A stretch of 64,000 nt of DNA from Cryobacterium sp. N22 (GCF_002929555.1 NZ_PJJP01000033.1:1-64000), one strand, 5' to 3'; counted from the stretch's first letter, positions 8,584 through 17,904 are shown. Program-made: numbers and translations. The notes: generated by a model from the sequence alone, not told the origin.

Positions 8584-9516
8584 TCAGCCCTTGACGGCGC
8601 CGATCATGACCCCGGAACTGATGTGCTTCTGCAGGAACGGGTAGACGATCAGCACCGGAACCAGCGCGATGATCACCACGGCCATCTGCACAGCCAGGGT
8701 GGCCACCTCGCCGCTGCCCACACTCACCTGGCCGGGCACCGAGACACCCTGCAGCACGTAGGAGCGCAGGATCACCTGCAGCGGCAGCTTTTCGCTGTCG
8801 TTGATGTACAGGGTGGCGTTGAAGAACGCGTTCCAGTAGCCGACACCGTAGAACAGGCCGATCACGGTGATCACCGAGCGTGACATCGGCAGCACCATCT
8901 TGGTGAGGATGCGCCAGTCGCCGGCGCCGTCGATCCGCGCGCTGTCGATGATCGACTGGTCGATCCCCATGAAGAAGCCGCGCATCAGGAAGATGTTGAA
9001 CACGCTGATGCAGCTGGGCAGGATGAGTGACCAGTAGGAGTTGATCAGGCCGAGGTTGCTCACCAGCAGGTAGCTGGGGATCATGCCCGCACCGAAGAAC
9101 ATGGTGATCAGCAGGAAGAACAGGATCGGCCGGTGGGCGTATGAGCCGGGGCGGGAAAGGCCGTAGGCGGCCATCACCGACACCACCAGGCTGATCAGGG
9201 TCCCCACCGCCGTGATGCCCACGCTGACCATGACGGCCCGGGTGACCACCCCGCCGGAGAGGATCTGCTCGTAGGCGGAGAGGGTGAGCTCGCCGGGCAC
9301 CATCACCATGCCGCCGGCCGCCGTGATGGTGGCCTGCGAGGAGAAGCTGGTGAGCACGACGATATAGAGAGGTACGACGATCAGGGCGGCCATGCCGAAG
9401 AGCACGATGCCGCGGGCGCCGGCTTCGAGCGGAGCGCGGGGCTCCTCCCAGGCCGGCCTGGTGACCCGGGGCGGACGGGGGCGCGCTGAGGCGCGTGGTC
9501 TGGTGGTGATACTCAT
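8584..9516 (-). CDS. ABC sugar transporter inner-membrane permease (LplC type, CUT1)
   Basis: This is a 310-residue permease with six predicted membrane helices. The EAA loop (about residues 205-225, SARIDGAGDWRILTKMVLP) couples to the ATPase. It belongs to the LplC/YtcP group that partners with large lipoprotein binding proteins for oligosaccharides. The ATG start at 9516 overlaps the upstream permease stop (ATGA), so the pair is translationally coupled. The short basic, proline-rich N-terminus before helix 1 is normal. No ATPase gene is nearby. Confidence 0.9.
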   Translation of the reverse strand: MSITTRPRASARPRPPRVTRPAWEEPRAPLEAGARGIVLFGMAALIVVPLYIVVLTSFSSQATITAAGGMVMVPGELTLSAYEQILSGGVVTRAVMVSVGITAVGTLISLVVSVMAAYGLSRPGSYAHRPILFFLLITMFFGAGMIPSYLLVSNLGLINSYWSLILPSCISVFNIFLMRGFFMGIDQSIIDSARIDGAGDWRILTKMVLPMSRSVITVIGLFYGVGYWNAFFNATLYINDSEKLPLQVILRSYVLQGVSVPGQVSVGSGEVATLAVQMAVVIIALVPVLIVYPFLQKHISSGVMIGAVKG

Positions 9517-10508
9517 GATTTCTGGTAGACCCCGGCTTCTCCGAATAGGTGCGCGAGTTTGTTGGCGCCCAGCACCAGGATCACGCTGATCACGCCCTTG
9601 ATCAGGCCGGCGGCGGCGGCGTAACTCCAGTCGCCGTTTTGGATGCCGGAGTAGTAGACGAAGGTGTCCAGCACCTCGGCCGCACCCGCTCCGACCGCAT
9701 CGCGTTGCAGGAGCAGCTGCTCGAAGCCCACCGTGAGGGAGTCGCCGAGACGCAGGATGAGCAGCAGGATGATGATGGGCCGCAGGGCGGGCAGCGTGAT
9801 GTGCCACATCCGTTTGAGCCGACCGGCACCATCCATTGCGGCGGCCTCGTACTGGCTCGGGTCAATGGCGCTGAGTGCGGCGAGGAACACGATGATCCCC
9901 CAGCCGGCGTCCTTCCAGAGGGCCTGGGAGGTGACCAGGACTAGGAAGGTGTCGGGCTGGGTCATCAGGTTGACCGCTTCGATGCCGTTGTCGCGCAGGA
10001 ACTGGTTGAGCAGCCCCGCTCCGCCGAGGATCTGCTGGAAGATCGAGATCACGATCACCCAGGACAGGAAGTGCGGCAGGTAGACGATCGACTGGAACAG
10101 GGACCGCACGCGCGGGCTGAGCAGCCCCTGCAACAGGATCGCCAGCATGATCGGCACCGGGAAGAAGAAGACCAGCTGGAACGCCGTGATGGTGAGGGTG
10201 TTGCGCACCGCCGACCAGAAGGCTTCGTCGGCCAGCACCCGTTCGAAGTTGGCGAAGCCGACCCACGGGTTCTCGAACGCCCCCACGTAGGGCGAGTAGT
10301 CCTGGAACGCGATCGCGTTGCCGACGATCGGCACGTAGGCGAAGAGCGCGGTGAGCAGCAGCGCCGGTAGCACCATGATCAACAGGGTGCGGTCGCGCTT
10401 GAACAGGGCGCGGCGCTTCTTCCGTTTCTTCGCCGTCGCGGCCTTGAGGGTGGCTGGGTCTGCGGGCGGCGCCGCCGTAGTGGGGCGCCGCTCGTCTAAT
10501 ACGGTCAT
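9513..10508 (-). CDS. ABC sugar transporter inner-membrane permease (LplB type, CUT1)
   Basis: This 331-residue protein has six predicted helices and an EAA loop (YEAAAMDGAGRLKRMWHITLP). FQDYSPYVGAFENPWVGF after helix 1 is typical of LplB/YteP-type oligosaccharide permeases. A very basic N-terminus (KKRKKRR) sits on the cytoplasmic side. It forms a heterodimeric pore with the downstream permease, with which it shares an ATGA overlap. It lies 9 bases after the binding-protein gene, with which it must be co-transcribed. Confidence 0.9.
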   Translation of the reverse strand: MTVLDERRPTTAAPPADPATLKAATAKKRKKRRALFKRDRTLLIMVLPALLLTALFAYVPIVGNAIAFQDYSPYVGAFENPWVGFANFERVLADEAFWSAVRNTLTITAFQLVFFFPVPIMLAILLQGLLSPRVRSLFQSIVYLPHFLSWVIVISIFQQILGGAGLLNQFLRDNGIEAVNLMTQPDTFLVLVTSQALWKDAGWGIIVFLAALSAIDPSQYEAAAMDGAGRLKRMWHITLPALRPIIILLLILRLGDSLTVGFEQLLLQRDAVGAGAAEVLDTFVYYSGIQNGDWSYAAAAGLIKGVISVILVLGANKLAHLFGEAGVYQKS

Positions 10509-10517
10509 CGTCCCGGC

Positions 10518-12170
10518 CTACGCGTCCAGGTACTTCTGGTAGAACTTGCGCAGCTCGTTGCCACCGTTGGACTTCCAGGTCTCGATCGCGCCGTCCAGAG
10601 CCGAGAGCTCCTTGCGCCCGTTGGCCACGTCGGCCTTGAGGTCGTCGAAGGGCTTGGACAGCGAACCGAACTTGGCCGGTTCCTGGATCTGCACACCGTA
10701 GAGCACCGGGTCGGTCGCGAAGGCGCTCATCCGGGCGCTCCAGTTGCAGTAGTCGGTTACGAACTGCGGGTATCCAACGTGCGCCTGCACGACCGGCGGG
10801 TGCACCAGGAACGAGTAGGTGGAGGTGACCTCGGCCTGACCCTTGGCGTTGAGCACCGGGGCGCCGTTCGCGTCGAGGTCGTAGTGGGTGCCCTGCACGC
10901 CGGAGTTGAGGAGCTGGTACTCCGCGGTGCCGAACGGTGCCGCGATGAAGTCGGCCACAGCGAGCATCTCCTTGATGGCCTTTTCGTCGGCCTTCTTGTT
11001 GATGAAGCTGAAGATGTTGGTCGGGCTGCCCTTGTACAGGGTGGGATCGCCGCCGTCGGCCCCGAAGAAGTCCATGGCCTGGGTGTTGTAGCTCGGGTTG
11101 GACGGCAGCACCCTGGCGAGGGACTCGGCCCAGCCGCCGACGCCGTCGCTCTTGACCAGGGTGTTCCCGGCCTCGTAACGGCTGTTGGCCTGCTGGTCGT
11201 TGCCGGCCATGGCATCCGGGTGCACCGCACCGGACTTGAACAGGCGGGTCAGCCAGTCCAACGCCTGGCGGTACTGGTCGGTCTCGACTTTGTGCACCAG
11301 CTTGCCGTCGACAACGGTCCACTTGTCGGGCACGCCGAACATGATCTGACCGGCGTTCCACAGGTCGTCGGCGCCCCAGCGGTTCTTGGACGCGTCCGTC
11401 GCCTCGGTGAGGATGGTGATGAAGCTCTCGGCGTCGGTGGGCAGCGGCAGGCCGAGCTCGTCGAAGATGTCCTTGCGGTAGAAGAACGCGTTCTGGATGA
11501 CCTCGCCCGGGTACGGGAGCCCGAAGAGCTTGCCCTGGAAGACCGAGTACTTCCACGAGTCGGTCGGGATGTTGGCCAGGTTGGGGTAAGCCTTGACCTT
11601 GTCGCCGGCGAGGTACGGGCTGAGGTCGGCGAACAGGGAGGTGACGGCCTGGTCGAACTTGGGCGGCAGGTTCCAGGATGGGATGACAACCATGTCCGGC
11701 ACGTTGTTCGGGGAAGCGAGCACCGCCTGGATCTTTTCGCCGTAGGTGTTTCCGTCGGAGACCTGGAACTTGATCGTCGCGCCCAGTTCCTTGTTGACGG
11801 CCTTGAAGTAGTCGTTGTTCGAGCTGGGGATGGTCCACCAGGCCGGGGAGAGCGCGGTGTACGAGCCGCCGGCGCCCGGCATCTTCGCCACGGACGTGCG
11901 CAGGGTCGTCGGCAGCTTCAGGTAACCGGCGGTGGAGCCGTTGACGCTGACGAGGTCCGGAACCGCGAAGTCCACCGGATAGTAGTTCGGGATTACGCCG
12001 GCGATGTCCTCGGCGCTGAACAAGCCGCCCGACGTGCTGGCTGTTCCGGTGCTGCAGCCGGCGAGGGTGGCGGCGGCGGCTCCGGCTCCGACGAAGCCCA
12101 GGAAGGACCTCCGGTTCAGCGGCTTCTTGGCGAATGCTCTCAGATCAGAACTGGCCGTGTGGATGCTCAT
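10518..12170 (-). CDS. LplA-type oligosaccharide-binding lipoprotein with a Tat-like signal
   Basis: This 550-residue extracellular solute-binding protein is about 100 residues longer than ordinary CUT1 binding proteins, as expected for the LplA/LipO group that binds larger glycans. The N-terminus has a twin-arginine pattern, NRRSFLGFVGAGAAAATLAGC: RR-x-F-L, then a mild hydrophobic stretch and a lipobox (LAGC). It is therefore probably exported folded by Tat and then lipidated at the cysteine. It is the first gene of the importer operon. Its promoter region is shared with the divergent GH3 gene and contains two LacI-type palindromes. A TatA-like gene lies 3 kb away. Confidence 0.9.
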   Translation of the reverse strand: MSIHTASSDLRAFAKKPLNRRSFLGFVGAGAAAATLAGCSTGTASTSGGLFSAEDIAGVIPNYYPVDFAVPDLVSVNGSTAGYLKLPTTLRTSVAKMPGAGGSYTALSPAWWTIPSSNNDYFKAVNKELGATIKFQVSDGNTYGEKIQAVLASPNNVPDMVVIPSWNLPPKFDQAVTSLFADLSPYLAGDKVKAYPNLANIPTDSWKYSVFQGKLFGLPYPGEVIQNAFFYRKDIFDELGLPLPTDAESFITILTEATDASKNRWGADDLWNAGQIMFGVPDKWTVVDGKLVHKVETDQYRQALDWLTRLFKSGAVHPDAMAGNDQQANSRYEAGNTLVKSDGVGGWAESLARVLPSNPSYNTQAMDFFGADGGDPTLYKGSPTNIFSFINKKADEKAIKEMLAVADFIAAPFGTAEYQLLNSGVQGTHYDLDANGAPVLNAKGQAEVTSTYSFLVHPPVVQAHVGYPQFVTDYCNWSARMSAFATDPVLYGVQIQEPAKFGSLSKPFDDLKADVANGRKELSALDGAIETWKSNGGNELRKFYQKYLDA

Positions 12171-12248
12171 GCTGCCTCACTTCTTCGTAAGTTGCTGTTC
12201 TTGCCGAGGCCTGGGAAAACAAGAATTGCCCCCAAGTCCAGCTCCCTG

Positions 12249-12262
12249 CGGAAGCGCTTCGA
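12249..12262. promoter_or_regulatory. LacI-type operator in the importer promoter
   Basis: CGGAAGCGCTTCGA contains the 10-bp perfect palindrome GAAGCGCTTC with the central CG typical of LacI-family operators. It is 79 bases upstream of the binding-protein start. Control by the LacI at 7467 is inferred from co-location. The second LacI (30463) has near-identical sites. Confidence 0.65.
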
Positions 12263-12359
12263 CAATCGGGAGTGTACAGGGATGAATTACGCGGAGGCAA
12301 CCACAAATCGCGAATTGTGACCTAGACTCGGCAGGTCGACGTAGTTTTCGCGACAACTG

Positions 12360-12373
12360 TCGAAACGCTTCGA
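12360..12373. promoter_or_regulatory. LacI-type operator upstream of the GH3 gene
   Basis: TCGAAACGCTTCGA is a 14-bp palindrome with one central mismatch pair, lying 25 bases before the GH3 ATG. It sits where repressor binding would block GH3 transcription. Together with the 12249 site it brackets the divergent promoter region, allowing joint control of importer and enzyme. Confidence 0.7.
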
Positions 12374-12398
12374 CGGTCACCGAACCAGGAAGATCTTG

Positions 12399-15275
12399 AT
12401 GACGCACGGCACCGACGCCGCAACGGCACACCGCCTCCTCGACCAGCTCACCGTCGAGGAGAAGCTCAGCCTGCTGCATCAGGCCAACCCGGCCATCGAG
12501 CGCCTGGGACTGGCCGCTTTCTCCACCGGTACCGAGGCCCTGCACGGCTTGTCCTGGCTCGGCGAGGCCACGTTGTTCCCGCAGCCCGTCGGGCTCGCCG
12601 CCTCCTGGGACCTGGACCTCGTGCGCCGGGTGGGTGAGGCCGTGGGCATCGAGGTGCGCGGCAAGCACGCCGACTCCCCCGCGGTGAGCCTGAACGTGTG
12701 GGCGCCGGTGGTGAACCCGCTGCGGCATCCGCTCTGGGGCCGCAACGAGGAGGGCTACTCGGAGGACTCCTGGCTGACCGGCCTGCTCGGCTGCGCCTAC
12801 TCGTGGGGCCTGCGCGGCACCGACGCCGTGCGCTGGCGCACGGTGCCCACCCTCAAACACTTCCTCGGCTACAACAACGAGGTCGACCGCTCCACAACCA
12901 ACTCGCAGCTGCGCCAGCGGGTGCTGCACGAGTACGAACTGCCGGCCTACCGGCCGGCCATCGAAGAGGGCGCCGCCGGGGCCGCGATGCTTTCCTACAA
13001 CCTGGTGAACGGCCGCCCCGCGCACGTCTCCGACCTCGTCGCAGCCCACCTGCGCACCTGGGTGGGTGACAGCGCCGACCTGTTCATCGTCAGCGACGCC
13101 GCCGCCCCCACCAACCTTTTCGTCTCCGAGGAGTTCTTCGACGGCCCCGTGGCCGCGCACGCCGCCGCGCTGATCGCCGGCGTCGACAGCTTCACCGACA
13201 ACGACACCAACACCGAACCCACGGTCTCGGCCATGCGCCAGGCCCTCGCCGAGGGACTCATCGGCATGGAGCACGTGGATGCCGCGGTGCTGCGCCTGCT
13301 CACCGCACGCGCCCGCACCGGCGAATTCGACACCGAGCCGCATCCGTACGCCGGCATCACCGCCGACGTGATCGGTTCGCCGGCGCACCTCGCCCTGGCG
13401 AGGGAGGCGGCCGCCGCCGGTACCGTGCTGCTGAAGAACGACCCTGTCGCCGGTGCCCCCGTTCTGCCGCTGGCGCCGGCGTCCCGCGTCGCCCTCCTCG
13501 GCCCGCTCGCCGACCGGGTCCTGGCCGACTGGTACAGCGGCAGCCTGATCGCCCCGGTGAGCCTCACGGACGGGCTGGCCGCGGCTTTGGCCGGCACCGG
13601 GGGCGGCGTCACCGTCGCCAGCGGCAGCGACCTGATCGCGCTCCGCGACCCGCGCACCGGCCGGTACGTCACCTCCGGCGGACCCGACGGCGGGCGTCTG
13701 CACGCCGCGAGCGACACCGTCGGCGACCCGCAGACCTTCGAACTCACCGAGTGGGGTCACGGCCACGTCACCCTGCGGAACACCGCCACCGACCGCCTGG
13801 TCACCCGCGGCCCGCACGGCTATCTCGAGGACACCGCCACCCGGGTGGGCGGCTGGGTCGCCCAGGAAGACCTGCGCCTGCTGCGCCACGACGACGGCAG
13901 CGTGTCGCTGCAGCACCGCGGTTCCGGCCTGTGGCTGCACGCCGACCTCGGCAACGGCGCCATCCTGGCTCAGCCGGCCACCGAGGCCACGGCCGACAGG
14001 TTCGGCCTCCGGGTGCTGCGCTCAGGGCTCGCCCACGCCGCCGAGGTGGCCGCAGCGGCCGACACCGTGATCGTCACCGTGGGCAACGACCCGCACCTGG
14101 GCGGCCGCGAGACCGAGGACCGCCCGGCCCTCGCGCTGCCCGAACACCAGGCCGAGCTTGTTGGCGCGGCCGCCGATGCCAACGCCCACCTGGCTGTGCT
14201 GGTCATCTCCTCCTACCCGTTCGCCCTCGGCGGGGCGCTTGAGAAGGCCCCGGCCATCCTGTGGTCGTCGCACGCCGGCGAAGCGCTCGGCCACGGCCTC
14301 GCCGACGTGCTCACGGGTGCGGTGGAGCCCACCGGGCGTCTCGCACAGACCTGGTGGTCCGGCGAGTCCGACCTCGCCGACGTGCTCGACTACGACATCA
14401 TCACCAGCGCAAGCACCTACCTCTATTCCTCGGCAACACCCGACTTCGCCTTCGGACACGGGCTCGGTTACGCCCGTGCCAGCGTGGCGACTGCAACCCT
14501 GCCCGACACCCGGGTGCGATGGACCGAGGAGGCCGGGCTGGAGCATCCGGTGACCGTGACCACCGAAGTGGTGGGCGACACCGGCGACGGGCGGCCGGGC
14601 GTTGCCTCGGTGCAGCTCTACGTGTCGGCTCCCGGGCATCGTCTGCCGTTCCCCCGCCGCCGCCTGGCCGGCTTCGGTCGCGTGAGCGTCCCGGCCGGCG
14701 GTGCCGCCGAGCTGACCATCACCCTCAACCCGGCCGCGTTGACGGTCTGGGACGTGACCACCCAGCGCCCGATCGTGGAAACCGGCGACTACGAGCTGCT
14801 CGTCGGGCGCTCGGCCGAGAGCATCGACCACCGGCTGCTGTTGCACGTCGACGGCGTCTCCGTGGCGCCCCGCAACCCCGTCGCCGGTTTCGGCGCCGAC
14901 TCCTTCGACCACACCGGGCACAACGACACCGTGCGGAGCGAGCTGGTGGCGTACACGCCGCAGGCCGGCACCGCCGTGGCCGTGGCCGCCGATGCGCGCC
15001 GCGCCCGCCTGGTCTACCTGTCGGTCGACCTGGCCGCCCTGGCCGGGGTGCTCGCGGTCGAGGCCCGCGGCGCCGGCCGGATCGACCTGGAGAGCCGGCG
15101 GGATGGACTGTGGTCACCGCTCGGCAGCGCCCCGGTCGGCGCGCCCGACTGGCAGACCGTGTTGATTCCTCTCGATGATGCGGGCACCGACGCCGCACCG
15201 GCCGACCTCCGGGTCACACTGTCGCGCGGGGTCCAGCTCGCGTTCCTCGGCGGGCCGCCCGCCGCGCTTTCCTAG
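12399..15275 (+). CDS. GH3-family beta-glycosidase with an inserted beta-trefoil-like domain
   Basis: This 958-residue enzyme has a GH3 TIM-barrel with KHFLGYNNE and the nucleophile region LFIVSDAAAP (Asp about residue 233). A GH3 C-terminal alpha/beta domain is split by an insert. Residues about 405-535 look like a fascin/ricin-type trefoil (repeated segments DPRTGRYV, NTATDRLVTRG, LLRHDDGSVSL, HRGSGLWLH). A fibronectin-III-like domain follows, then a C-terminal segment resembling a carbohydrate-binding beta-sandwich. It probably removes beta-linked glucose or xylose from oligosaccharides. There is no signal peptide, so it is cytoplasmic and acts on imported substrate. The ATG at 12399 is preferred to the adjacent TTG because AGGA lies 8 bases upstream. 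It is divergent from the LplABC importer and shares its operators. Confidence 0.88.
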   Translation: MTHGTDAATAHRLLDQLTVEEKLSLLHQANPAIERLGLAAFSTGTEALHGLSWLGEATLFPQPVGLAASWDLDLVRRVGEAVGIEVRGKHADSPAVSLNVWAPVVNPLRHPLWGRNEEGYSEDSWLTGLLGCAYSWGLRGTDAVRWRTVPTLKHFLGYNNEVDRSTTNSQLRQRVLHEYELPAYRPAIEEGAAGAAMLSYNLVNGRPAHVSDLVAAHLRTWVGDSADLFIVSDAAAPTNLFVSEEFFDGPVAAHAAALIAGVDSFTDNDTNTEPTVSAMRQALAEGLIGMEHVDAAVLRLLTARARTGEFDTEPHPYAGITADVIGSPAHLALAREAAAAGTVLLKNDPVAGAPVLPLAPASRVALLGPLADRVLADWYSGSLIAPVSLTDGLAAALAGTGGGVTVASGSDLIALRDPRTGRYVTSGGPDGGRLHAASDTVGDPQTFELTEWGHGHVTLRNTATDRLVTRGPHGYLEDTATRVGGWVAQEDLRLLRHDDGSVSLQHRGSGLWLHADLGNGAILAQPATEATADRFGLRVLRSGLAHAAEVAAAADTVIVTVGNDPHLGGRETEDRPALALPEHQAELVGAAADANAHLAVLVISSYPFALGGALEKAPAILWSSHAGEALGHGLADVLTGAVEPTGRLAQTWWSGESDLADVLDYDIITSASTYLYSSATPDFAFGHGLGYARASVATATLPDTRVRWTEEAGLEHPVTVTTEVVGDTGDGRPGVASVQLYVSAPGHRLPFPRRRLAGFGRVSVPAGGAAELTITLNPAALTVWDVTTQRPIVETGDYELLVGRSAESIDHRLLLHVDGVSVAPRNPVAGFGADSFDHTGHNDTVRSELVAYTPQAGTAVAVAADARRARLVYLSVDLAALAGVLAVEARGAGRIDLESRRDGLWSPLGSAPVGAPDWQTVLIPLDDAGTDAAPADLRVTLSRGVQLAFLGGPPAALS

Positions 15276-15322
15276 ATCGCCGCATCCACTCACCATCAGC
15301 ACCACCGACAAGACGGGACATC

Positions 15323-15508
15323 ATGCTCAGCAACCTCACCGGATGGCACTTCATCATCATCCTCTTCGTCGTTCTCCTGCTCTTCGGCGCACCCAAGCTG
15401 CCCGCGTTGGCGCGCAGCATGGGTCAGTCGATGAAGATCCTCAAGACCGAGCTGGCGCCCACCGACGCCCCCACCCCCGACGACAAGCCCCCAGTCCGCG
15501 AACTGTGA
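15323..15508 (+). CDS. tatA: small TatA/E-like twin-arginine translocase subunit
   Basis: This is a 61-residue protein with one N-terminal membrane helix (WHFIIILFVVLLLFGAPKLP), the FGxxKLP hinge and an amphipathic helix (ALARSMGQSMKILKTEL). That is the full TatA plan with a short tail. It is not next to tatC, where the housekeeping tatA usually lies. It sits beside a sugar locus whose binding protein has a Tat-like signal, so it may be an accessory subunit. The last four residues, VREL, and the stop are encoded by the left arm of the family A palindrome. Confidence 0.85.
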   Translation: MLSNLTGWHFIIILFVVLLLFGAPKLPALARSMGQSMKILKTELAPTDAPTPDDKPPVREL

Positions 15509-15556
15509 CCTAAGCCCGAAAACTCGAGGTTTTTGGGGCTTAACTCACGGTTCGCG
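15497..15556. repeat. REP-like palindrome, family A, copy 2
   Basis: This 60-bp inverted repeat runs from CGCGAACTGTGAC to CTCACGGTTCGCG and is closely similar to the copy at 7418. It lies between convergent genes. The plus-strand tatA stop is in its left arm and the minus-strand GH95 stop is in its right arm, so one repeat supplies the C-terminal codons of two proteins (VREL and SREP). Confidence 0.85.
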
Positions 15557-17902
15557 GGAGTGAAGGGTGCCGTCGGGGGCCAAGAACAGCCGGATGCCCG
15601 CGGTGGGCACAACGACTTCGTGCCGGCGGCCGCGGTAGCCGATGAGCCTGGGCCCCGCGAAGCGCTCCTCGCGGGCGCGCAGGGCCACGCTCACCAGGGC
15701 GCCCTCGGACCAGACCAGGTCGACGAGCACGCCGCCGCGGGAGGCCAGCCCGATGACCCGACCCTCGGGCAGCGACGCCGGCAGTGCGGGCAGCAGCTCG
15801 AAAGTGTCGGTGTGCGACTGCAGCAACATCTCGCAAACCGCGGCGACGAAGCCCAGGTTGCCGTCGATCTGGAACGGCGGGTGGGCGGCGAAGAAGTTGG
15901 GGTACAGCCCGCCGGCGTGTGGGCCGGCGTCGTCGCGGGCCGGCCGGAGCACCAGCTCGAGCAGGTCGTCGACCTTGGCGGGTTGGTGGAGTCTGGCGCG
16001 CAGGCACAGCTTCCAGGCCAGCGACCAGCCGGTGGAGTCGTCACCGCGCCGGTCGAGGGTGGCCGACGCCGCCCTGGCGTGCTCGGCGTCGAGTCCGTCG
16101 CCGGGGTACAGCCCCACCAGGTGGGAGACGTGCCGGTGCTGCGGGTTGGTCTCGAGGCGTTCCCGGTCCCACTCGAGCAGGGTGCCGTCGCTGCCGATCC
16201 GGGGACCGGGGATGCGGGCCAGCGCCGCCGTCGCCTCCGCGAGGATCGGGTCATCGGCCTGCCCGCTTTCGGCGGCGAGGGCGGGGAGCAGCGTGAACAG
16301 TTCGCGCAGCAGGGTGCGGTCCATGGTCGATCCGCTGCCGGCCGCGACCGGTCGTGCGTCCAGGAAGTACTGGTTCTCCGGGGAGGTGGAGGGCCGGGTG
16401 GTCAGGCTGCCGCCCGGCAGTTCCACCAGGAAGTCGAGGCAGAACCGGGCGGCACCGTGGGCGAGGGCCCACAGCCGGGCAAGCTGGTCGGGAGTGGCGG
16501 TGCCGAACCGGCGCACCTCGTCGAGCTGCCGCACCAGCCAGACCCCGGCCATCGGCCACTGTGCCCAGGAGGCGTCGCCGGTGACGGGCGAGCTGAACGC
16601 CCATCCGTCGGAGTTGTGGTGCGCCACCCAGCCCCGGCAGCCGTAGAGCCGTTCGGCGGTGTGCCGGCCGCGGTCGGCGAGGGCCTCCACAAAGGTGAAC
16701 AGGGGCTCGGCGGTTTCGCCCAGCTGGGCCACGTGGGCGCCCCAGTAATTCATTTCGGTGTTGATGTTGAGGGTGTAGTTGCTGCTCCACGGCGGTTGCA
16801 TGGCCTCGTTCCAGAGGCCCTGCAGGGTAGCGGGCAGCCCGCCGGGGCGGGAGCCCGCTATCACGAGGTAGCGGCCGTAGTCGAACAGGAGCGACACCAG
16901 GCCGGGATCGGTCATGGCGGCCGGGCGAGGGTCGGTGGCCGCGCGTTCGAGCCGATCGGGAGCACTCGACGCGTGGGCGTCGGCCGGCCCGGGCAGGTCC
17001 AGGTTGACCCTGTCGAACAGGGCGGTGTAGTCCAGCCGGTGCCGGGCGGCGAGGTCGTCGACACCTGCCCCGGCGACGGCGCCCAGCCGGACCGAGGCGG
17101 TGGCCGCGGCGTCGGCGGCGGTGCCGGCGGCCGGCCGGCCGGCGCCGGTGAACGTGGTCTCGGTGGCCACGCAGACCAGGATCTCCCTGGCGCCCGTGAT
17201 GCGGAGGGCCCCGGACCCGTCGGGTGCGGCGTTGCCGTCATGCCGCACCGACACCACAATGGCGCCCTGCAGCGGGTCGATGCCGTCGAGTTCCCAGACG
17301 ACGGCAGGCCGGTCCGGCCGGTGCCCCGGCGCCACGTCGGCCGGCAGCCGCAGCTGCACGCTCAGGCCGTCGGTCGTGACCGTGCGCCCGAGTTCGGCGA
17401 GCGGGGTGCTGACCGAGACCGTGAAGACCGGGTCGCTCAGGGCGGCATCGGCCACGATGTGGTGAACGAGCACCCCGTCGGGGTGGCTGGCGAAGCTGGT
17501 CTGCTCGAGGCCGGAACCCTGGATGTGGTGGGTGGCGTCGGCCAGGTCGAGCCACCGCCGGGTCAGGGCGTGCCCGCCGGGCAGGTCGATCTGCACGGTG
17601 CCGAACGGCAGGAAGGTCTGGCCGTACTCGGCGCTCAGCACGGCCAGTTCCGCCTCGGCCTCGGCCGCCCGGTCCTCGGCGAGGTGCGCACGCGCCGCGG
17701 CCAGCGCGGCCGCGGCGGCGGCCGCATCCACCTGACCGCGGCGGTGTTCGCTGTCCGGCGAGCCCGACCAGGCGGTCTCGTCGTTCAGGTGCAGCCGCGT
17801 TGACTGGTCGGTGGCATCGACCATGGCGCCCAGAGTGCCGTTGCCGAGCGGGAGGGCGTCCAGCCAGCTCCCGCTCTGGCCGGTGTAAGACAGCGCACTC
17901 AT
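15545..17902 (-). CDS. GH95-family alpha-L-fucosidase
   Basis: This enzyme of about 785 residues matches GH95 along its length. The N-terminus carries LPLGNGTLGAMV and NDETAWSGSP. The barrel has NYTLNINTEMNYW, whose asparagines help activate water in this inverting family, then SPENQYF and FQIDGNLGF. Known GH95 members release alpha-1,2-linked L-fucose (some act on L-galactose) from xyloglucan or glycans. No signal peptide is seen, so it works in the cytoplasm on imported oligosaccharides. The start at 17902 is 2 bases after the permease stop; a longer frame reading through the permease is rejected. It is the last gene of the operon and ends inside the family A repeat. Confidence 0.9.
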   Translation of the reverse strand: MSALSYTGQSGSWLDALPLGNGTLGAMVDATDQSTRLHLNDETAWSGSPDSEHRRGQVDAAAAAAALAAARAHLAEDRAAEAEAELAVLSAEYGQTFLPFGTVQIDLPGGHALTRRWLDLADATHHIQGSGLEQTSFASHPDGVLVHHIVADAALSDPVFTVSVSTPLAELGRTVTTDGLSVQLRLPADVAPGHRPDRPAVVWELDGIDPLQGAIVVSVRHDGNAAPDGSGALRITGAREILVCVATETTFTGAGRPAAGTAADAAATASVRLGAVAGAGVDDLAARHRLDYTALFDRVNLDLPGPADAHASSAPDRLERAATDPRPAAMTDPGLVSLLFDYGRYLVIAGSRPGGLPATLQGLWNEAMQPPWSSNYTLNINTEMNYWGAHVAQLGETAEPLFTFVEALADRGRHTAERLYGCRGWVAHHNSDGWAFSSPVTGDASWAQWPMAGVWLVRQLDEVRRFGTATPDQLARLWALAHGAARFCLDFLVELPGGSLTTRPSTSPENQYFLDARPVAAGSGSTMDRTLLRELFTLLPALAAESGQADDPILAEATAALARIPGPRIGSDGTLLEWDRERLETNPQHRHVSHLVGLYPGDGLDAEHARAASATLDRRGDDSTGWSLAWKLCLRARLHQPAKVDDLLELVLRPARDDAGPHAGGLYPNFFAAHPPFQIDGNLGFVAAVCEMLLQSHTDTFELLPALPASLPEGRVIGLASRGGVLVDLVWSEGALVSVALRAREERFAGPRLIGYRGRRHEVVVPTAGIRLFLAPDGTLHSREP

Positions 17903-17904
17903 CC

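Noticed and set aside
12177-13940. 587-codon minus-strand frame over the GH3 promoter and 5' half
   Set aside because: It is antisense to a clear GH3 enzyme, has a Gly/Arg/Val-rich composition and would cover the divergent promoter.
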